In this document: positions 18,695 to 26,848 of the stretch, piece after piece
How the letters are laid out: every line of letters begins with the position of its first letter
Numbering within the stretch: the stretch's first letter is position 1
Assembly: GCF_016219575.1 (NCBI RefSeq)
Contig: NZ_JACRMG010000009.1
Span: 868,001 to 932,000 of the forward strand
DNA from: Bradyrhizobium sp.
GTDB lineage: Bacteria > Pseudomonadota > Alphaproteobacteria > Rhizobiales > Xanthobacteraceae
DNA length: 64,000 nt
Direction of reading: 5' to 3'
Made by a program: the position numbers and the translations under genes
Notes under the pieces: model-generated
The model's database searches: none
What the model saw: the letters and a program-made list of their open reading frames with translations, nothing else
What the model was told of the DNA's origin: nothing

Positions 18695-18808
18695 CGTTCA
18701 CCCATAACCCGGAACCGCATCCTTACAGCAGCCAGAACCCCGCCGCAAAGCCTTGTAATTGCGACCGAATGGGACTAGCTCCAGCCCATCAATCAGGCAA
18801 TCGAAAAC

Positions 18809-20134
18809 ATGCAGCAGGCCTCCGCGCCCAAAGTCAGCTTTGTTTCGCTCGGATGCCCCAAGGCGCTGGTGGATTCAGAGCGGATCATCACCCGCCTGCG
18901 CGCGGAGGGCTATGAGCTTGCGCGCAAGCATGACGGCGCCGATCTCGTCATCGTCAACACCTGCGGCTTCCTCGACAGCGCCAAGAAAGAATCGCTTTCG
19001 GCCATCGGCGAGGCCATGGCCGAGAATGGCAAGGTGATCGTCACCGGCTGCATGGGCGCCGAGCCCGAGCAGATCGAGGCTGCCTATCCCGGCGTGCTTT
19101 CCATCACCGGCCCGCAGCAATATGAGAGCGTGCTGGAGGCCGTGCACCGCGCGGTGCCGCCGGCGCACAATCCTCATATCGACCTGGTGCCGCCGCAAGG
19201 CGTCAAGCTGACGCCGCGGCACTACGCCTATTTGAAGATTTCCGAAGGCTGCAACAACCGCTGCAGCTTTTGCATCATCCCGAAACTGCGCGGCGACCTG
19301 GTATCGCGCCCGGCCAACGACGTGCTGCGCGAGGCGGAGCGGCTGGTGAAGGCCGGCGTTAAGGAGCTGCTGGTCATCTCGCAGGATACGTCGGCCTATG
19401 GCGTGGACATCAAATATGCCGCGAGCCCCTGGCAGGATCGCGAGGTCCGCGCAAGGTTCTTCGATCTCGCAAAGGAGCTTGGCGAACTCGGCGCCTGGGT
19501 GCGGCTGCAATATGTCTACCCTTACCCGCATGTCGATGAGGTCATCGCCCTGATGACCGAGGGCAAGGTGCTGCCCTATCTCGACATCCCCTTCCAGCAC
19601 GCAAGCCCGGAAGTCCTCAAAGCCATGAAGCGCCCGGCGGCGCAGGAGAAGACGCTGGCGCGGATCAAATCCTGGCGCGAGGCCTGTCCCGAACTGACGC
19701 TGCGCTCGACCTTCATCGTCGGCTTCCCCGGCGAGACCGATTCCGACTTTGCCTGTCTGCTCGACTGGCTGGAAGAAGCCGAGATCGATCGCCTCGGCTG
19801 CTTCAAATACGAGCCCGTCGCGGGCGCGGCCTCGAACGCGATCGGAAATCCCGTGCCCGACGAGGTCAAGCAGGAACGCTGGAACGCGCTGATGGCGCGC
19901 CAGCAGAAGATCTCGGCGCGCCGCCTGAAGCGCAAGGTCGGCACACGGCAGCAGGTGATCGTCGACGAGGTCGGGCCAACGGTGGCAAAAGGCCGGTCAA
20001 AGGCCGACGCGCCGGAGATCGACGGCACCGTCTATCTGTCGAGCCGCCGGCCGTTGAAGGTCGGCGAAATCGTCACCGCGAAGATCGAGCGCGCCGACGA
20101 GTATGATCTGCACGGCAGCGTCGCCGGGTTCTAG
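18809..20134 (+). CDS. rimO: Ribosomal protein S12 methylthiotransferase RimO
   Basis: 441 residues, normal for RimO. It is a radical-SAM enzyme that adds a methylthio group to the conserved aspartate of ribosomal protein S12. The N-terminal UPF0004 domain has cluster cysteines C16, C52 and C81; the radical-SAM triad is C148, C152 and C155 in [10 protein letters not shown]; a TRAM domain closes the protein (HGSVAGF end). It is monocistronic and ends four bases into the convergent fragment at 20131. Confidence 0.95.
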   Translation: MQQASAPKVSFVSLGCPKALVDSERIITRLRAEGYELARKHDGADLVIVNTCGFLDSAKKESLSAIGEAMAENGKVIVTGCMGAEPEQIEAAYPGVLSITGPQQYESVLEAVHRAVPPAHNPHIDLVPPQGVKLTPRHYAYLKISEGCNNRCSFCIIPKLRGDLVSRPANDVLREAERLVKAGVKELLVISQDTSAYGVDIKYAASPWQDREVRARFFDLAKELGELGAWVRLQYVYPYPHVDEVIALMTEGKVLPYLDIPFQHASPEVLKAMKRPAAQEKTLARIKSWREACPELTLRSTFIVGFPGETDSDFACLLDWLEEAEIDRLGCFKYEPVAGAASNAIGNPVPDEVKQERWNALMARQQKISARRLKRKVGTRQQVIVDEVGPTVAKGRSKADAPEIDGTVYLSSRRPLKVGEIVTAKIERADEYDLHGSVAGF

Positions 20135-20361
20135 TTCCCGTTCAACATGTCGTAGTTGACCGCCATGTAGCCGGTGAGCTCGTCGCGAACGACGGCGGCG
20201 GGATGAATGAGCGCGACTTCCTGCGCCATTACGCCGACATGGACGGCATCGCTCCAGCGATATTTGTAGGCGCAAATGCCAAGCCCGTCGCTGCGCCTCG
20301 CCACAAGCGTGATGTCGCGCTTGAGGCCGGGCATCCTAAGGAAAGAACAACGCAGAATCAT
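20131..20361 (-). pseudogene. Broken S74-type (tail-fibre intramolecular chaperone) C-terminal fragment
   Basis: This frame encodes a stretch from MPGLKRDITLV through YRWSDAVHVGVMAQEV to [10 protein letters not shown], the signature of the short S74-like domain (LKRDI... VGVMAQEV). It is in a different frame from the beta-barrel gene immediately upstream on the same strand, and the two overlap by 26 bases. The beta-barrel protein ends FFP-stop where this frame reads FLRMPGLKRD. The simplest reading is that the S74 tail was once fused to the upstream coding sequence and a small indel separated them. An independent small protein starting at 20361 or 20334 is the alternative. Confidence 0.55.
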
Positions 20362-21103
20362 AGCGGGCATTGGTGTCGTTACCCCAGGCACCGCCACCGT
20401 GGACGCCCGCGTAGCCGCCGGTCCATGGCGTCGCACCTGCGCCCGGCATGAACTTCCAGCTGATGCCGGCCATCACGGCCTGGAACTGCGCGTTCTGGTT
20501 CGCCCGTTGCGAGACGACGATGGCGGCCGGCGGTGACGAACCCGCAATGCCCAGCGATCCCAGGTCGACATACTGATATTGCAGGCTGAGGATGACGCTC
20601 GGCTGCAACAGGTATTTCGCGCCGACACCGCCCACCCATCCAACCCTGGTCTCCGAGGCTTGCGAGGAGACGGACGTGTTCAGCGTCTGGAAGAAACTGT
20701 CGATCCTGACCTGGCCAAAGGCAAGTCCGCCGGTGGCGTAGACCATGAACGGCCCGTTTGCGACGCCCAGAATGCCGCGAGCCGTGCCGTACCAATCGAT
20801 CTGCGAAGACGTTCTCGCGGCATCGGTCGGGTTCGGCGGATTTCCGACGGGATAGACCAGCCCGCCGTTCATCGAACTCTTGAGTCCGGTGCCCTGCAGA
20901 TCGGTCTCGAAGCCGAACACTGCCGAGCCTTGTTGCCAAGTGTAGCCGCCATGCGCACCCACCACCCAGCTTGCGGCGCTCGCCGAATTCGATCCGGATC
21001 CGGGATTGGCCACAGCAGCTCCGCCGATGGCCGGTTCGACATGCAAGAGCGGCCATGCCATGGCGCAAGCTGCAACCGCGATCATCCGCGAAAGACGTGA
21101 CAT
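20336..21103 (-). CDS. Outer-membrane beta-barrel protein with an abnormal C terminus
   Basis: 255 residues with a signal peptide (about 1-28) and alternating hydrophobic strands of the Omp25/RopB type: WVVGAHGGYTWQQGSAVFGFETDLQG, then FMVYATGGLAFGQVRI, GWVGGVGAKYLLQP and LSLQYQYVDLGS. The expected terminal strand AGISWKF is not the end of the protein. It continues through TPWTGGYAGVHGGGAWGN, which looks like the first strand of another barrel of the same family, and stops shortly after. The C terminus therefore appears to be recombined or frameshifted into the S74 fragment. It is probably still an outer-membrane protein, but folding may be impaired. Confidence 0.75.
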   Translation of the reverse strand: MSRLSRMIAVAACAMAWPLLHVEPAIGGAAVANPGSGSNSASAASWVVGAHGGYTWQQGSAVFGFETDLQGTGLKSSMNGGLVYPVGNPPNPTDAARTSSQIDWYGTARGILGVANGPFMVYATGGLAFGQVRIDSFFQTLNTSVSSQASETRVGWVGGVGAKYLLQPSVILSLQYQYVDLGSLGIAGSSPPAAIVVSQRANQNAQFQAVMAGISWKFMPGAGATPWTGGYAGVHGGGAWGNDTNARYDSALFFP

Positions 21104-21287
21104 CAGCCCTCTCCTCGCCAGGTTCAGTGCCTATGGCCAACCCGACGTTCGAGTCGGAACACTAGGGCTGGCGGATTCCCGCCACAACGGCCGCGACGGA
21201 CCATGCCTCCGGACCCATTGACACAGCCGTTGTTTTGCCTTGTATCCCCATGTATTCATTCCGGTATTCGGCTGTTGCTGAAAAGGC

Positions 21288-22931
21288 TCAGCGTCCCCGA
21301 ATTCGCTCTGCGGTCCGCAGCGCCAGCGCGTGAATGGTCAGCGTCGGCGCTTCTCCGCCGCCCGACGAGGGAAAGACGCTTGCATCCGCGATCCAGAGAT
21401 TGCGCCATCGGTGGCTGCGGCCGAAGGCGTCGACTACCGAATTGCCGGGATCACTGCCCATCCGGCAGGTGCCAAACACGTGGGTTGCGACGAACCAGTC
21501 CCAGCTGGAGTAGCTTTCATAGATGCGCTCGGCGCCGCTGGCGGCCAACAGTTCATGCGATTTCTTCACCATGAATCGCAGGCGTGCGATCTCCGACTCG
21601 CCGAGCGAAGTTGCGATGCGCGCCAGCGGCATCCCGAACCGGTCGCGCACATCCGGATCGAGGTCGATACGGCTGTCGCGATTGGGCAGCCTTTCGCCGA
21701 TGGCGCCGACATGCAACGCATGGCCCCACAGCCGCCGCACCGATTGCGCGTGAGCGCGCCCCCAGCCCGGGATCGCGCGCAATGCGAAGGCAGAAAGCCC
21801 GCCAAGCTCGCTCTCGCCGGCGCCGTTGTAGAACCGGCAGCCGCCGATCACGCCCGGGATTGCGTCGGGCGCGTTGAAGTCCCATGAAATGGCATCGCTC
21901 GGCAGGCCGCGTCGTCCGTGCTGCGGCTCCGGATGTAGCGCCCCGACCGAAGTGAACAAGGTGTCCATGAAGTTCTGTCCGACCTCGCCGCTTTCGTTGG
22001 CGAGTCCGTCGGATGCCAGCAAGAGCCGCGGCGTCTCGACGGCGCCGCAGGCAAGCACGAGGCTGGGACAGGCGATGCGCTCCGTACTGCCGTCCGCCTT
22101 TCCGACCAGGATCGCCGCGACCCGGTCGTCCTGGCCGGCCTCGATGCGGATCACGGCACTCTGCGGCCGGATCGTGCAGCGGCCAGTCGCGAGTGCGGCA
22201 TGGATGAAGGTGACGTCGGCGCTTCCCTTGTCGGCGCGCGGACAGCCCTTGTTGCACGCGCCGCAATAGTTGCAGGGCGGACGCCCGTTCCATGTTTGCG
22301 ACAACGCGGCCCGGCTGTTGGCCTGCCAGTTCAGGCCAAGCGCCGCTGCACCCTTGCCGAGTGTTTGCGCGGCGTATGACAGCGGATGCTGCGGCAGAGG
22401 AAATGGTCGGGAGCGCCATCGCGCGCCCTGACTCTCCGGCCCGGCGACGCCGATCAGTTGCTCGGCTTCGCTGTAGTAACGCTCGAGTTCGGCGTATTCG
22501 AGCGGCCAGTCGGCGGCGACGCCGAACCGGCTCTTCATTTTCATCGCGGCCGGATGCAGGCGATGCGCCTCGCCAGTGAAGTGCAAGGTGGTGCCGCCGA
22601 TACCGCGAACGTGGCTGTATTTGTCCATCAGCCGTATGCCATTCGTCACCATCGGCCCGAGGCCGCGGCTTCCGGACACCAACAGCGGCTCCTGGCCGGC
22701 CAGCTTCTGTCCCGGCGCAAACGTGACCTTTCCGACGCTGTCGGGCTTTTCCGGAAACTCGCGCGTTTCCCAGTCGGCCTCCGTCAAAGGATAATCGGTC
22801 GACGGATCGAAGCGCGGCCCCGCATCTAGCAAGAGCACGGATAATCCGCGCCGGCACAGTCCATAGGCCGCCGCGGCACCGCCGGCGCCAGCGCCAACCA
22901 CCACCACGTCCCAATTGGTGTCGCCGCTCAA
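21288..22931 (-). CDS. GMC-family FAD dehydrogenase (gluconate/glucose dehydrogenase large-subunit type)
   Basis: 547 residues. The FAD-binding GAGAGG is at 13-18 and GGTTLHFTGEAHRL at about 112-125. The cysteine pattern C220-x2-C223-x2-C226-x3-C230 (PPCNYCGACNKGCPRA) should hold an Fe-S cluster, as in FAD-glucose dehydrogenases and gluconate 2-dehydrogenase. The C terminus has the GMC-C motif FGTCRMGSDPGNSVVDAFGR. It is four bases coupled to the subunit-3-type gene upstream. No cytochrome c subunit gene is adjacent, so the electron acceptor is unclear. The substrate is a sugar or other alcohol, not determined. Confidence 0.87.
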   Translation of the reverse strand: MSGDTNWDVVVVGAGAGGAAAAYGLCRRGLSVLLLDAGPRFDPSTDYPLTEADWETREFPEKPDSVGKVTFAPGQKLAGQEPLLVSGSRGLGPMVTNGIRLMDKYSHVRGIGGTTLHFTGEAHRLHPAAMKMKSRFGVAADWPLEYAELERYYSEAEQLIGVAGPESQGARWRSRPFPLPQHPLSYAAQTLGKGAAALGLNWQANSRAALSQTWNGRPPCNYCGACNKGCPRADKGSADVTFIHAALATGRCTIRPQSAVIRIEAGQDDRVAAILVGKADGSTERIACPSLVLACGAVETPRLLLASDGLANESGEVGQNFMDTLFTSVGALHPEPQHGRRGLPSDAISWDFNAPDAIPGVIGGCRFYNGAGESELGGLSAFALRAIPGWGRAHAQSVRRLWGHALHVGAIGERLPNRDSRIDLDPDVRDRFGMPLARIATSLGESEIARLRFMVKKSHELLAASGAERIYESYSSWDWFVATHVFGTCRMGSDPGNSVVDAFGRSHRWRNLWIADASVFPSSGGGEAPTLTIHALALRTAERIRGR

Positions 22932-23407
22932 CGCGGGCGCTCCTGGAAGTCGGCAAAGCCGTCGGGCTGCGGCGGGCCGGTAAAGGCGAAGGTCTTTCTG
23001 ATCGCGGGCTCCGAGTAATAGGCCGTCCCGATGTGCTGGCGCAGCGCGAACACGAACGGACGGATGCCCTCGTCCGCCGATGCAAACGCTGCGTCAATCG
23101 CGGCCAGCCTTGCTGCTTCGTCGAGCGCCGCAAAGCCGGCGGCGCCGCGAGAGGCGGCATATCGATCGAGCCACGCTACGCCCTTGCCGATCGACGGCCC
23201 AAGGTCGGACATTGCCAGCAAACGCTCGTGCAGTCCGAGAGCAGACGCAGCTGGAAGACCATCGCCGCCGGGAAACATGGTGTCCGCGACGGCCGCCATC
23301 GTCGGCGTCGCTGCTGGCTGCCCCAGCGCCGCGACGGCTCGCCGCAGCATCGCGCCGCTGCCCAGCGCGAGAGCGCCCAGAAAGGCCACCACTGTTCGTC
23401 GCTTCAT
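22928..23407 (-). CDS. Gluconate 2-dehydrogenase subunit 3 family protein
   Basis: 159 residues. The N terminus KRRTVVAFLGALALGSGAML is a twin-arginine-like export signal, and the mature part matches the small gamma subunit family that escorts GMC dehydrogenases to the periplasm (VADTMFPGGDGLPAASALG). Its stop overlaps the start of the large subunit (ATGA). Co-folding and hitchhiker export of the large subunit, which has no signal of its own, is the expected role. Confidence 0.85.
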   Translation of the reverse strand: MKRRTVVAFLGALALGSGAMLRRAVAALGQPAATPTMAAVADTMFPGGDGLPAASALGLHERLLAMSDLGPSIGKGVAWLDRYAASRGAAGFAALDEAARLAAIDAAFASADEGIRPFVFALRQHIGTAYYSEPAIRKTFAFTGPPQPDGFADFQERPR

Positions 23408-23502
23408 CGCAGCCTCCGTTTGCCGGCGAGGCTAGTGCAGGATCGGTGCGAGGTTAATGGCGGATTCCGGCTCCTCCCGTACTGAGCCGCCAACAGACTG
23501 CC

Positions 23503-23532
23503 TTGACAGCGCCGCTGCTTCGGCTGTATGAG
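23503..23532 (+). promoter_or_regulatory. Sigma-70-type promoter for the argD-like leader transcript
   Basis: A perfect -35 box TTGACA (23503-23508) is followed after 18 bases by TATGAG (23527-23532), a 4/6 match to TATAAT. The predicted start of transcription is at about 23539-23541, which is the first base of the leader-peptide ATG. The transcript would thus be leaderless, as reported for the rhizobial trp leader. Confidence 0.6.
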
Positions 23533-23540
23533 CGCGCCCC

Positions 23541-23630
23541 ATGATGCTGAACCGGACCATCCGCCGCGCCGCCGACCGCCGTCGTACCCACGACGATGCG
23601 GGCGCGCGCCATGTCCGACGACTTCGCTGA
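23541..23630 (+). CDS. Arginine-rich leader peptide, 29 residues (candidate attenuator peptide)
   Basis: A short frame ATG-ATG-CTG-AAC to TGA encodes 29 residues, ten of them arginine: positions 5, 8, 9, 13, 14, 15, 23, 26, 27 and 29. The densest run is CGC-CGT-CGT at codons 13-15 (23577-23585). It starts at the predicted transcription start and ends 22 bases before a perfect terminator hairpin. It precedes an acetylornithine-type aminotransferase, whose product lies on the arginine pathway. This is the architecture of classical attenuation, with arginyl-tRNA as the signal. High GC inflates Arg codons, so the peptide alone would be weak evidence; the combination is not. Confidence 0.6.
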   Translation: MMLNRTIRRAADRRRTHDDAGARHVRRLR

Positions 23631-23652
23631 ACAGCTAGATCAGCCAGGTTTT

Positions 23653-23692
23653 CGAGAAGGCCGCACCCGCAAGGTGCGGCCTTCTCGCTTTT
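23653..23692 (+). terminator. Attenuator/terminator hairpin in the argD leader
   Basis: CGAGAAGGCCGCAC (23653-23666) pairs over 14 bp without mismatch with GTGCGGCCTTCTCG (23674-23687), loop CCGCAAG, then CTTTT. A competing pairing exists by eye: 23597-23606 (inside the leader frame) with 23662-23671, nine of ten pairs. That would break the lower arm and act as an antiterminator when a ribosome stalls at codons 13-15. The hairpin sits 41 bases before the start codon of the aminotransferase gene. Confidence 0.8.
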
Positions 23693-23732
23693 CGGCCTGC
23701 CCTTTCACCTGAAAACCCAAGAGGAGATCGAC

Positions 23733-24929
23733 ATGACCCACGCCACCCATTCGTTCGACGCGCTGATGGACATCACCGCGCGCCCTCAGGTCGTGTTCGT
23801 CCGCGGCAAGGGCAGCTATCTCTGGGACGAAAGCGGCAAGCGCTATCTCGACTTCATGCAGGGCTGGGCGGTGAACTGTCTCGGCCACTCGCCCGACGTC
23901 ATCGCCGACGCGCTGGTCGTGCAGTCAGCGTCGCTGCTGACGCCGAGCCCGGCGTTCTACAACGCGCCGAGCCTGAAACTCGCCAAGGCGCTGGTCGAGA
24001 AGAGCTGCTTCGACCAGGTGTTCTTTGCCAACTCGGGAGCCGAAGCTAACGAGGGCGCGATCAAGCTCGCGCGCAAATACGGCTCGCTGCACAGAGGCGG
24101 CGCGCACGAGATCATCACCTTCGAGGGCGGCTTCCACGGCCGGACGCTTGCGACCATGTCGGCCTCCGGCAAGAAGGCGTTCGAGCCGCTGTTCGAACCG
24201 AAGGTCGCCGGCTTCCGCAAGGCGAAGCTGAACGATCTCGACTCGGTCAAGGCGCTGATTTCGCCAGCGACCGTGGCCGTGATGCTGGAGCCGATCCAGG
24301 GCGAAGCCGGCGTGTGGCCGGCGACCGACCAGTTCCTGCAGGAATTGCGGGCGCTGACGAAGGAACACGGCTTGCTCTTGATCTTCGACGAGATCCAGAC
24401 CGGCGTCGGCCGCACGGGAAAGCTGTTCCACTACGAGCACGCCGGGATCGAGCCCGACATCATGACGCTCGGCAAGGGCATCGGCGGCGGCGTGCCGCTC
24501 GCGGTGCTTCTCGCCACCGAACGAGCCTCCTGCTTCGAGCATGGCGACCAGGGTGGCACGTTCAACGGCAATCCGCTGATGTGTGCGGCAGGATCCGCGG
24601 TGCTCGCAGAGGTCAGCAAACCGGAATTCCTGAAGGCGGCCACCGATGCCGGGCAGTTCCTGGCCAGCGAGTTGCAAAAGCTCTCGGCGCGGCACGGCCT
24701 CGGCGAGGTCCGCGGCCGCGGGCTGCTGCTGGCGCTCGACCTGAAGCTGCCGATCGGCGCCTCGATCGTCGCGCAGGCGTTCCATTCCGGCCTGCTGCTG
24801 AACTCGCCGCAGCCGGACGCGCTGCGCTTCATGCCGGCGCTGAACGTCACGCGGTCGGAGATATCGGAGATGATCGACGGCCTCGATGCGATCCTGACCG
24901 AGGCCGGCGTGGCGCGGCGGGTGGCTTAG
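23733..24929 (+). CDS. argD: Acetylornithine/succinylornithine-type aminotransferase
   Basis: 398 residues, PLP-dependent class III aminotransferase of ArgD length. The Schiff-base lysine is K248 in [15 protein letters not shown]219 lies in [13 protein letters not shown], and [18 protein letters not shown] (about 100-117) binds cofactor phosphate. Members convert N-acetylornithine plus 2-oxoglutarate to the semialdehyde and glutamate, and may also act in lysine synthesis or arginine catabolism. The usual neighbour argF is absent here, so this may be a second ArgD paralogue. The GAGGAG ribosome-binding site is good. Regulation is probably by the leader attenuator upstream. Confidence 0.85.
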   Translation: MTHATHSFDALMDITARPQVVFVRGKGSYLWDESGKRYLDFMQGWAVNCLGHSPDVIADALVVQSASLLTPSPAFYNAPSLKLAKALVEKSCFDQVFFANSGAEANEGAIKLARKYGSLHRGGAHEIITFEGGFHGRTLATMSASGKKAFEPLFEPKVAGFRKAKLNDLDSVKALISPATVAVMLEPIQGEAGVWPATDQFLQELRALTKEHGLLLIFDEIQTGVGRTGKLFHYEHAGIEPDIMTLGKGIGGGVPLAVLLATERASCFEHGDQGGTFNGNPLMCAAGSAVLAEVSKPEFLKAATDAGQFLASELQKLSARHGLGEVRGRGLLLALDLKLPIGASIVAQAFHSGLLLNSPQPDALRFMPALNVTRSEISEMIDGLDAILTEAGVARRVA

Positions 24930-24933
24930 CCAC

Positions 24934-25050
24934 CGTCATTGCGAGCGAAGCGAAGCAATCCACATCTCCGCACGGGGAAGATGGATTGCTTCGTCGCGGA
25001 GCTTGTCATCGGGCGCGCTTTCGCGCGACCCGTTGTCCTCGCAATGACAG
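24934..25050. repeat. Inverted-repeat intergenic element (CGTCATTGCGAG type)
   Basis: CGTCATTGCGAGCGAAGCGA at 24934 is mirrored by CCTCGCAATGAC at about 25037-25048. Inner arms GCAATCCA (near 24955) and TGGATTGC (near 24982) also pair. This makes a roughly 115-base nested palindrome between convergent argD and qor. It is the well-known dispersed intergenic repeat of Bradyrhizobium-like genomes and differs in sequence from the GCCCGGGC-type repeats later in the window. Confidence 0.75.
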
Positions 25051-25056
25051 AAACGA

Positions 25057-26031
25057 TTAGGGCCGCAGTATCACCGCGCCCGTGGTCGCCCGGTTCTCGA
25101 GATCGGTATGCGCCCTCGCCGCATCCTTCAGCGCGTAGGCGTGGTTGATCGGCACATGCAGCTTGCCATTGATGACGGCAGCAAAAATGGTGTCGGCACC
25201 CTCGAGCAATTCCTTGCGGGTCGCGACATAGTCGTTGAGTTTCGGCCGGGTTGCGAACAGCGAGCCGTGGTTGTTGAGCTCGGCGATCGCAAAGGGAGGC
25301 ACCGGTCCCGAGGCGTTGCCGAAGCTCACGAACAGGCCGCGCCGCTTCAGGCACGACAGCGATCCCGGGAAGGTCGCCTTGCCGACGCCGTCATAGACGA
25401 CATCGCATAGTTCGTTGCGGCTGATCTGCTTCACCCGCTCGACGAAATCCTCTTCGTTGTAGTTGATGACGTGGTCGCAGCCATTGCTGAGCGCAAGGTC
25501 GACCTTCGCCTTGGAGCCGACTGTGCCGATGACGTGGGCGCCGAGCGCCCTCGCCCATTGGCAGGCCAAGAGACCGATGCCGCCGGCCGCGGCATGGATC
25601 AGCACGCGATGGCCGGGCTCGATCCTGAAGGTCTTGTGCAGTAGATACCAGACCGTCAGCCCCTTGAGCATCAGCACCGCGCCCTGCTCATAGGTGATGT
25701 GGTCGGGCAACTTGACCAGCTTGTCCCAGGGGATGTTGCGCTCGGACGCGTAGCCGCCGAGATTGAAATAATAGGCGACGCGGTCGCCGGGATGAAAATT
25801 GGTGACGCCCGGCCCGACCGCGACGACCTCGCCGGCCGCCTCGTTGCCGGCGATGAAGGGCAGCCCCGGCGCCTTGTAGAGGCCGGTGCGGAAATAGACG
25901 TCGATGAAGTTGAGCCCGACGGCATGCTGGCGAATCCGCACTTCGCCCGGTCCCGGCGCAGGAACGTCCACGCTTTCATAGGTCAGGACTTCCGGACCTC
26001 CCACCTTGTGAACGCGGACGGCCTTGGTCAT
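25057..26031 (-). CDS. NADPH:quinone oxidoreductase, zeta-crystallin type
   Basis: 324 residues of the medium-chain dehydrogenase/reductase superfamily, quinone oxidoreductase branch. The NADPH-binding AAAGGIGLLACQWARALGA motif is in the middle, the GroES-like N-terminal domain (GPGEVRIRQHAVGLNFIDVYFRTG) is typical, and no zinc ligands are seen. It reduces quinones by one electron in known members. It is monocistronic and convergent with argD across the repeat. Confidence 0.88.
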   Translation of the reverse strand: MTKAVRVHKVGGPEVLTYESVDVPAPGPGEVRIRQHAVGLNFIDVYFRTGLYKAPGLPFIAGNEAAGEVVAVGPGVTNFHPGDRVAYYFNLGGYASERNIPWDKLVKLPDHITYEQGAVLMLKGLTVWYLLHKTFRIEPGHRVLIHAAAGGIGLLACQWARALGAHVIGTVGSKAKVDLALSNGCDHVINYNEEDFVERVKQISRNELCDVVYDGVGKATFPGSLSCLKRRGLFVSFGNASGPVPPFAIAELNNHGSLFATRPKLNDYVATRKELLEGADTIFAAVINGKLHVPINHAYALKDAARAHTDLENRATTGAVILRP

Positions 26032-26116
26032 GGCGTCTTCTCCCTTGTCTTCGCCCGATTCGAAACGAACGCCTGCGGGCAGGCCTTGTCAATCGACGCC
26101 ATGGTCGCGGGGTTGC

Positions 26117-26848
26117 CTATTTGCTGACCTTTGCCTTTCTCCGGTTACGCCTGGCGAGCACGTTGAAGAACTCCACCGCGGCCGAGAAGGTGATGGCGAA
26201 GTAGATATAGCCGCGCGGGATGTGGAATTTGAATCCGTCCGCCACCAGCGCCACGCCGATCAGCACCAGGAAAGCAAGCGCCAGCATTTTTGTCGTCGGG
26301 TGCTCCGCGACGAAGCGCGCGACGGGTCCGGAAGAGACGTACATGATCACGCAGGCGATCACGACCGCGGCAACCATGATCTCCAGATCCTGCGCCATGC
26401 CGATCGCGGTGATGATGGAGTCCAGCGAGAATACGATGTCGATGACGATGATCTGCATGATCACCCAGAAGAAGGCGTTCGCAGCAGACCTTTCCTCCCT
26501 TCCGTGCTGAAAGGCATCGATCTCGGTGTGGATCTCGTGGGTCGCCTTTGCGATCAGGAACATGCCGCCCGCGATCAGGATGATGTCGCGCCAGGACAGC
26601 GCAACGTTCTTCACGGTAAGCACCGGTTCGGTCAGGCCGATCAGCCAGACCAGCAGGCTGAGCAGGACGATCCGGAACACCAGCGCGAGCAACAGCCCGA
26701 TCTGCCGCGCGCGCGTCGCATGCGGCTCGGGGATGCGCGACACCAGCACCGAGATGAAGATGACGTTGTCGATGCCGAGGACGATTTCGAGCGCCGTCAG
26801 GGTCAGCAGCGCCGCCCAGGCTTCCGGGCTGGTCAGGAGTTCGATCAT
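26117..26848 (-). CDS. TerC-family integral membrane protein
   Basis: 243 residues from the ATG at 26848, which overlaps the stop of the preceding pcs gene (ATGA). The multi-span TerC fold shows the conserved acidic membrane motifs LEIVLGIDNVIFISVL near the N terminus and DIVFSLDSIITAIGMAQD in the second half. TerC proteins are linked to metal (Mn) efflux and metalation of exported proteins. The frame runs further upstream, but that part is the antisense of pcs. Coupling to phosphatidylcholine synthase is notable and unexplained. Confidence 0.88.
   Translation of the reverse strand: MIELLTSPEAWAALLTLTALEIVLGIDNVIFISVLVSRIPEPHATRARQIGLLLALVFRIVLLSLLVWLIGLTEPVLTVKNVALSWRDIILIAGGMFLIAKATHEIHTEIDAFQHGREERSAANAFFWVIMQIIVIDIVFSLDSIITAIGMAQDLEIMVAAVVIACVIMYVSSGPVARFVAEHPTTKMLALAFLVLIGVALVADGFKFHIPRGYIYFAITFSAAVEFFNVLARRNRRKAKVSK

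Noticed and set aside
20131..20361. Prophage remnant, because of the S74 tail-fibre-like domain
   Set aside because: No other phage gene is nearby, and S74-like tails occur on rhizobial chromosomal surface proteins.
23733..24929. Calling the gene a certain arginine-biosynthetic ArgD
   Set aside because: The motifs support the class but not the substrate, and argF is not adjacent. I keep the symbol with the caution in its entry.
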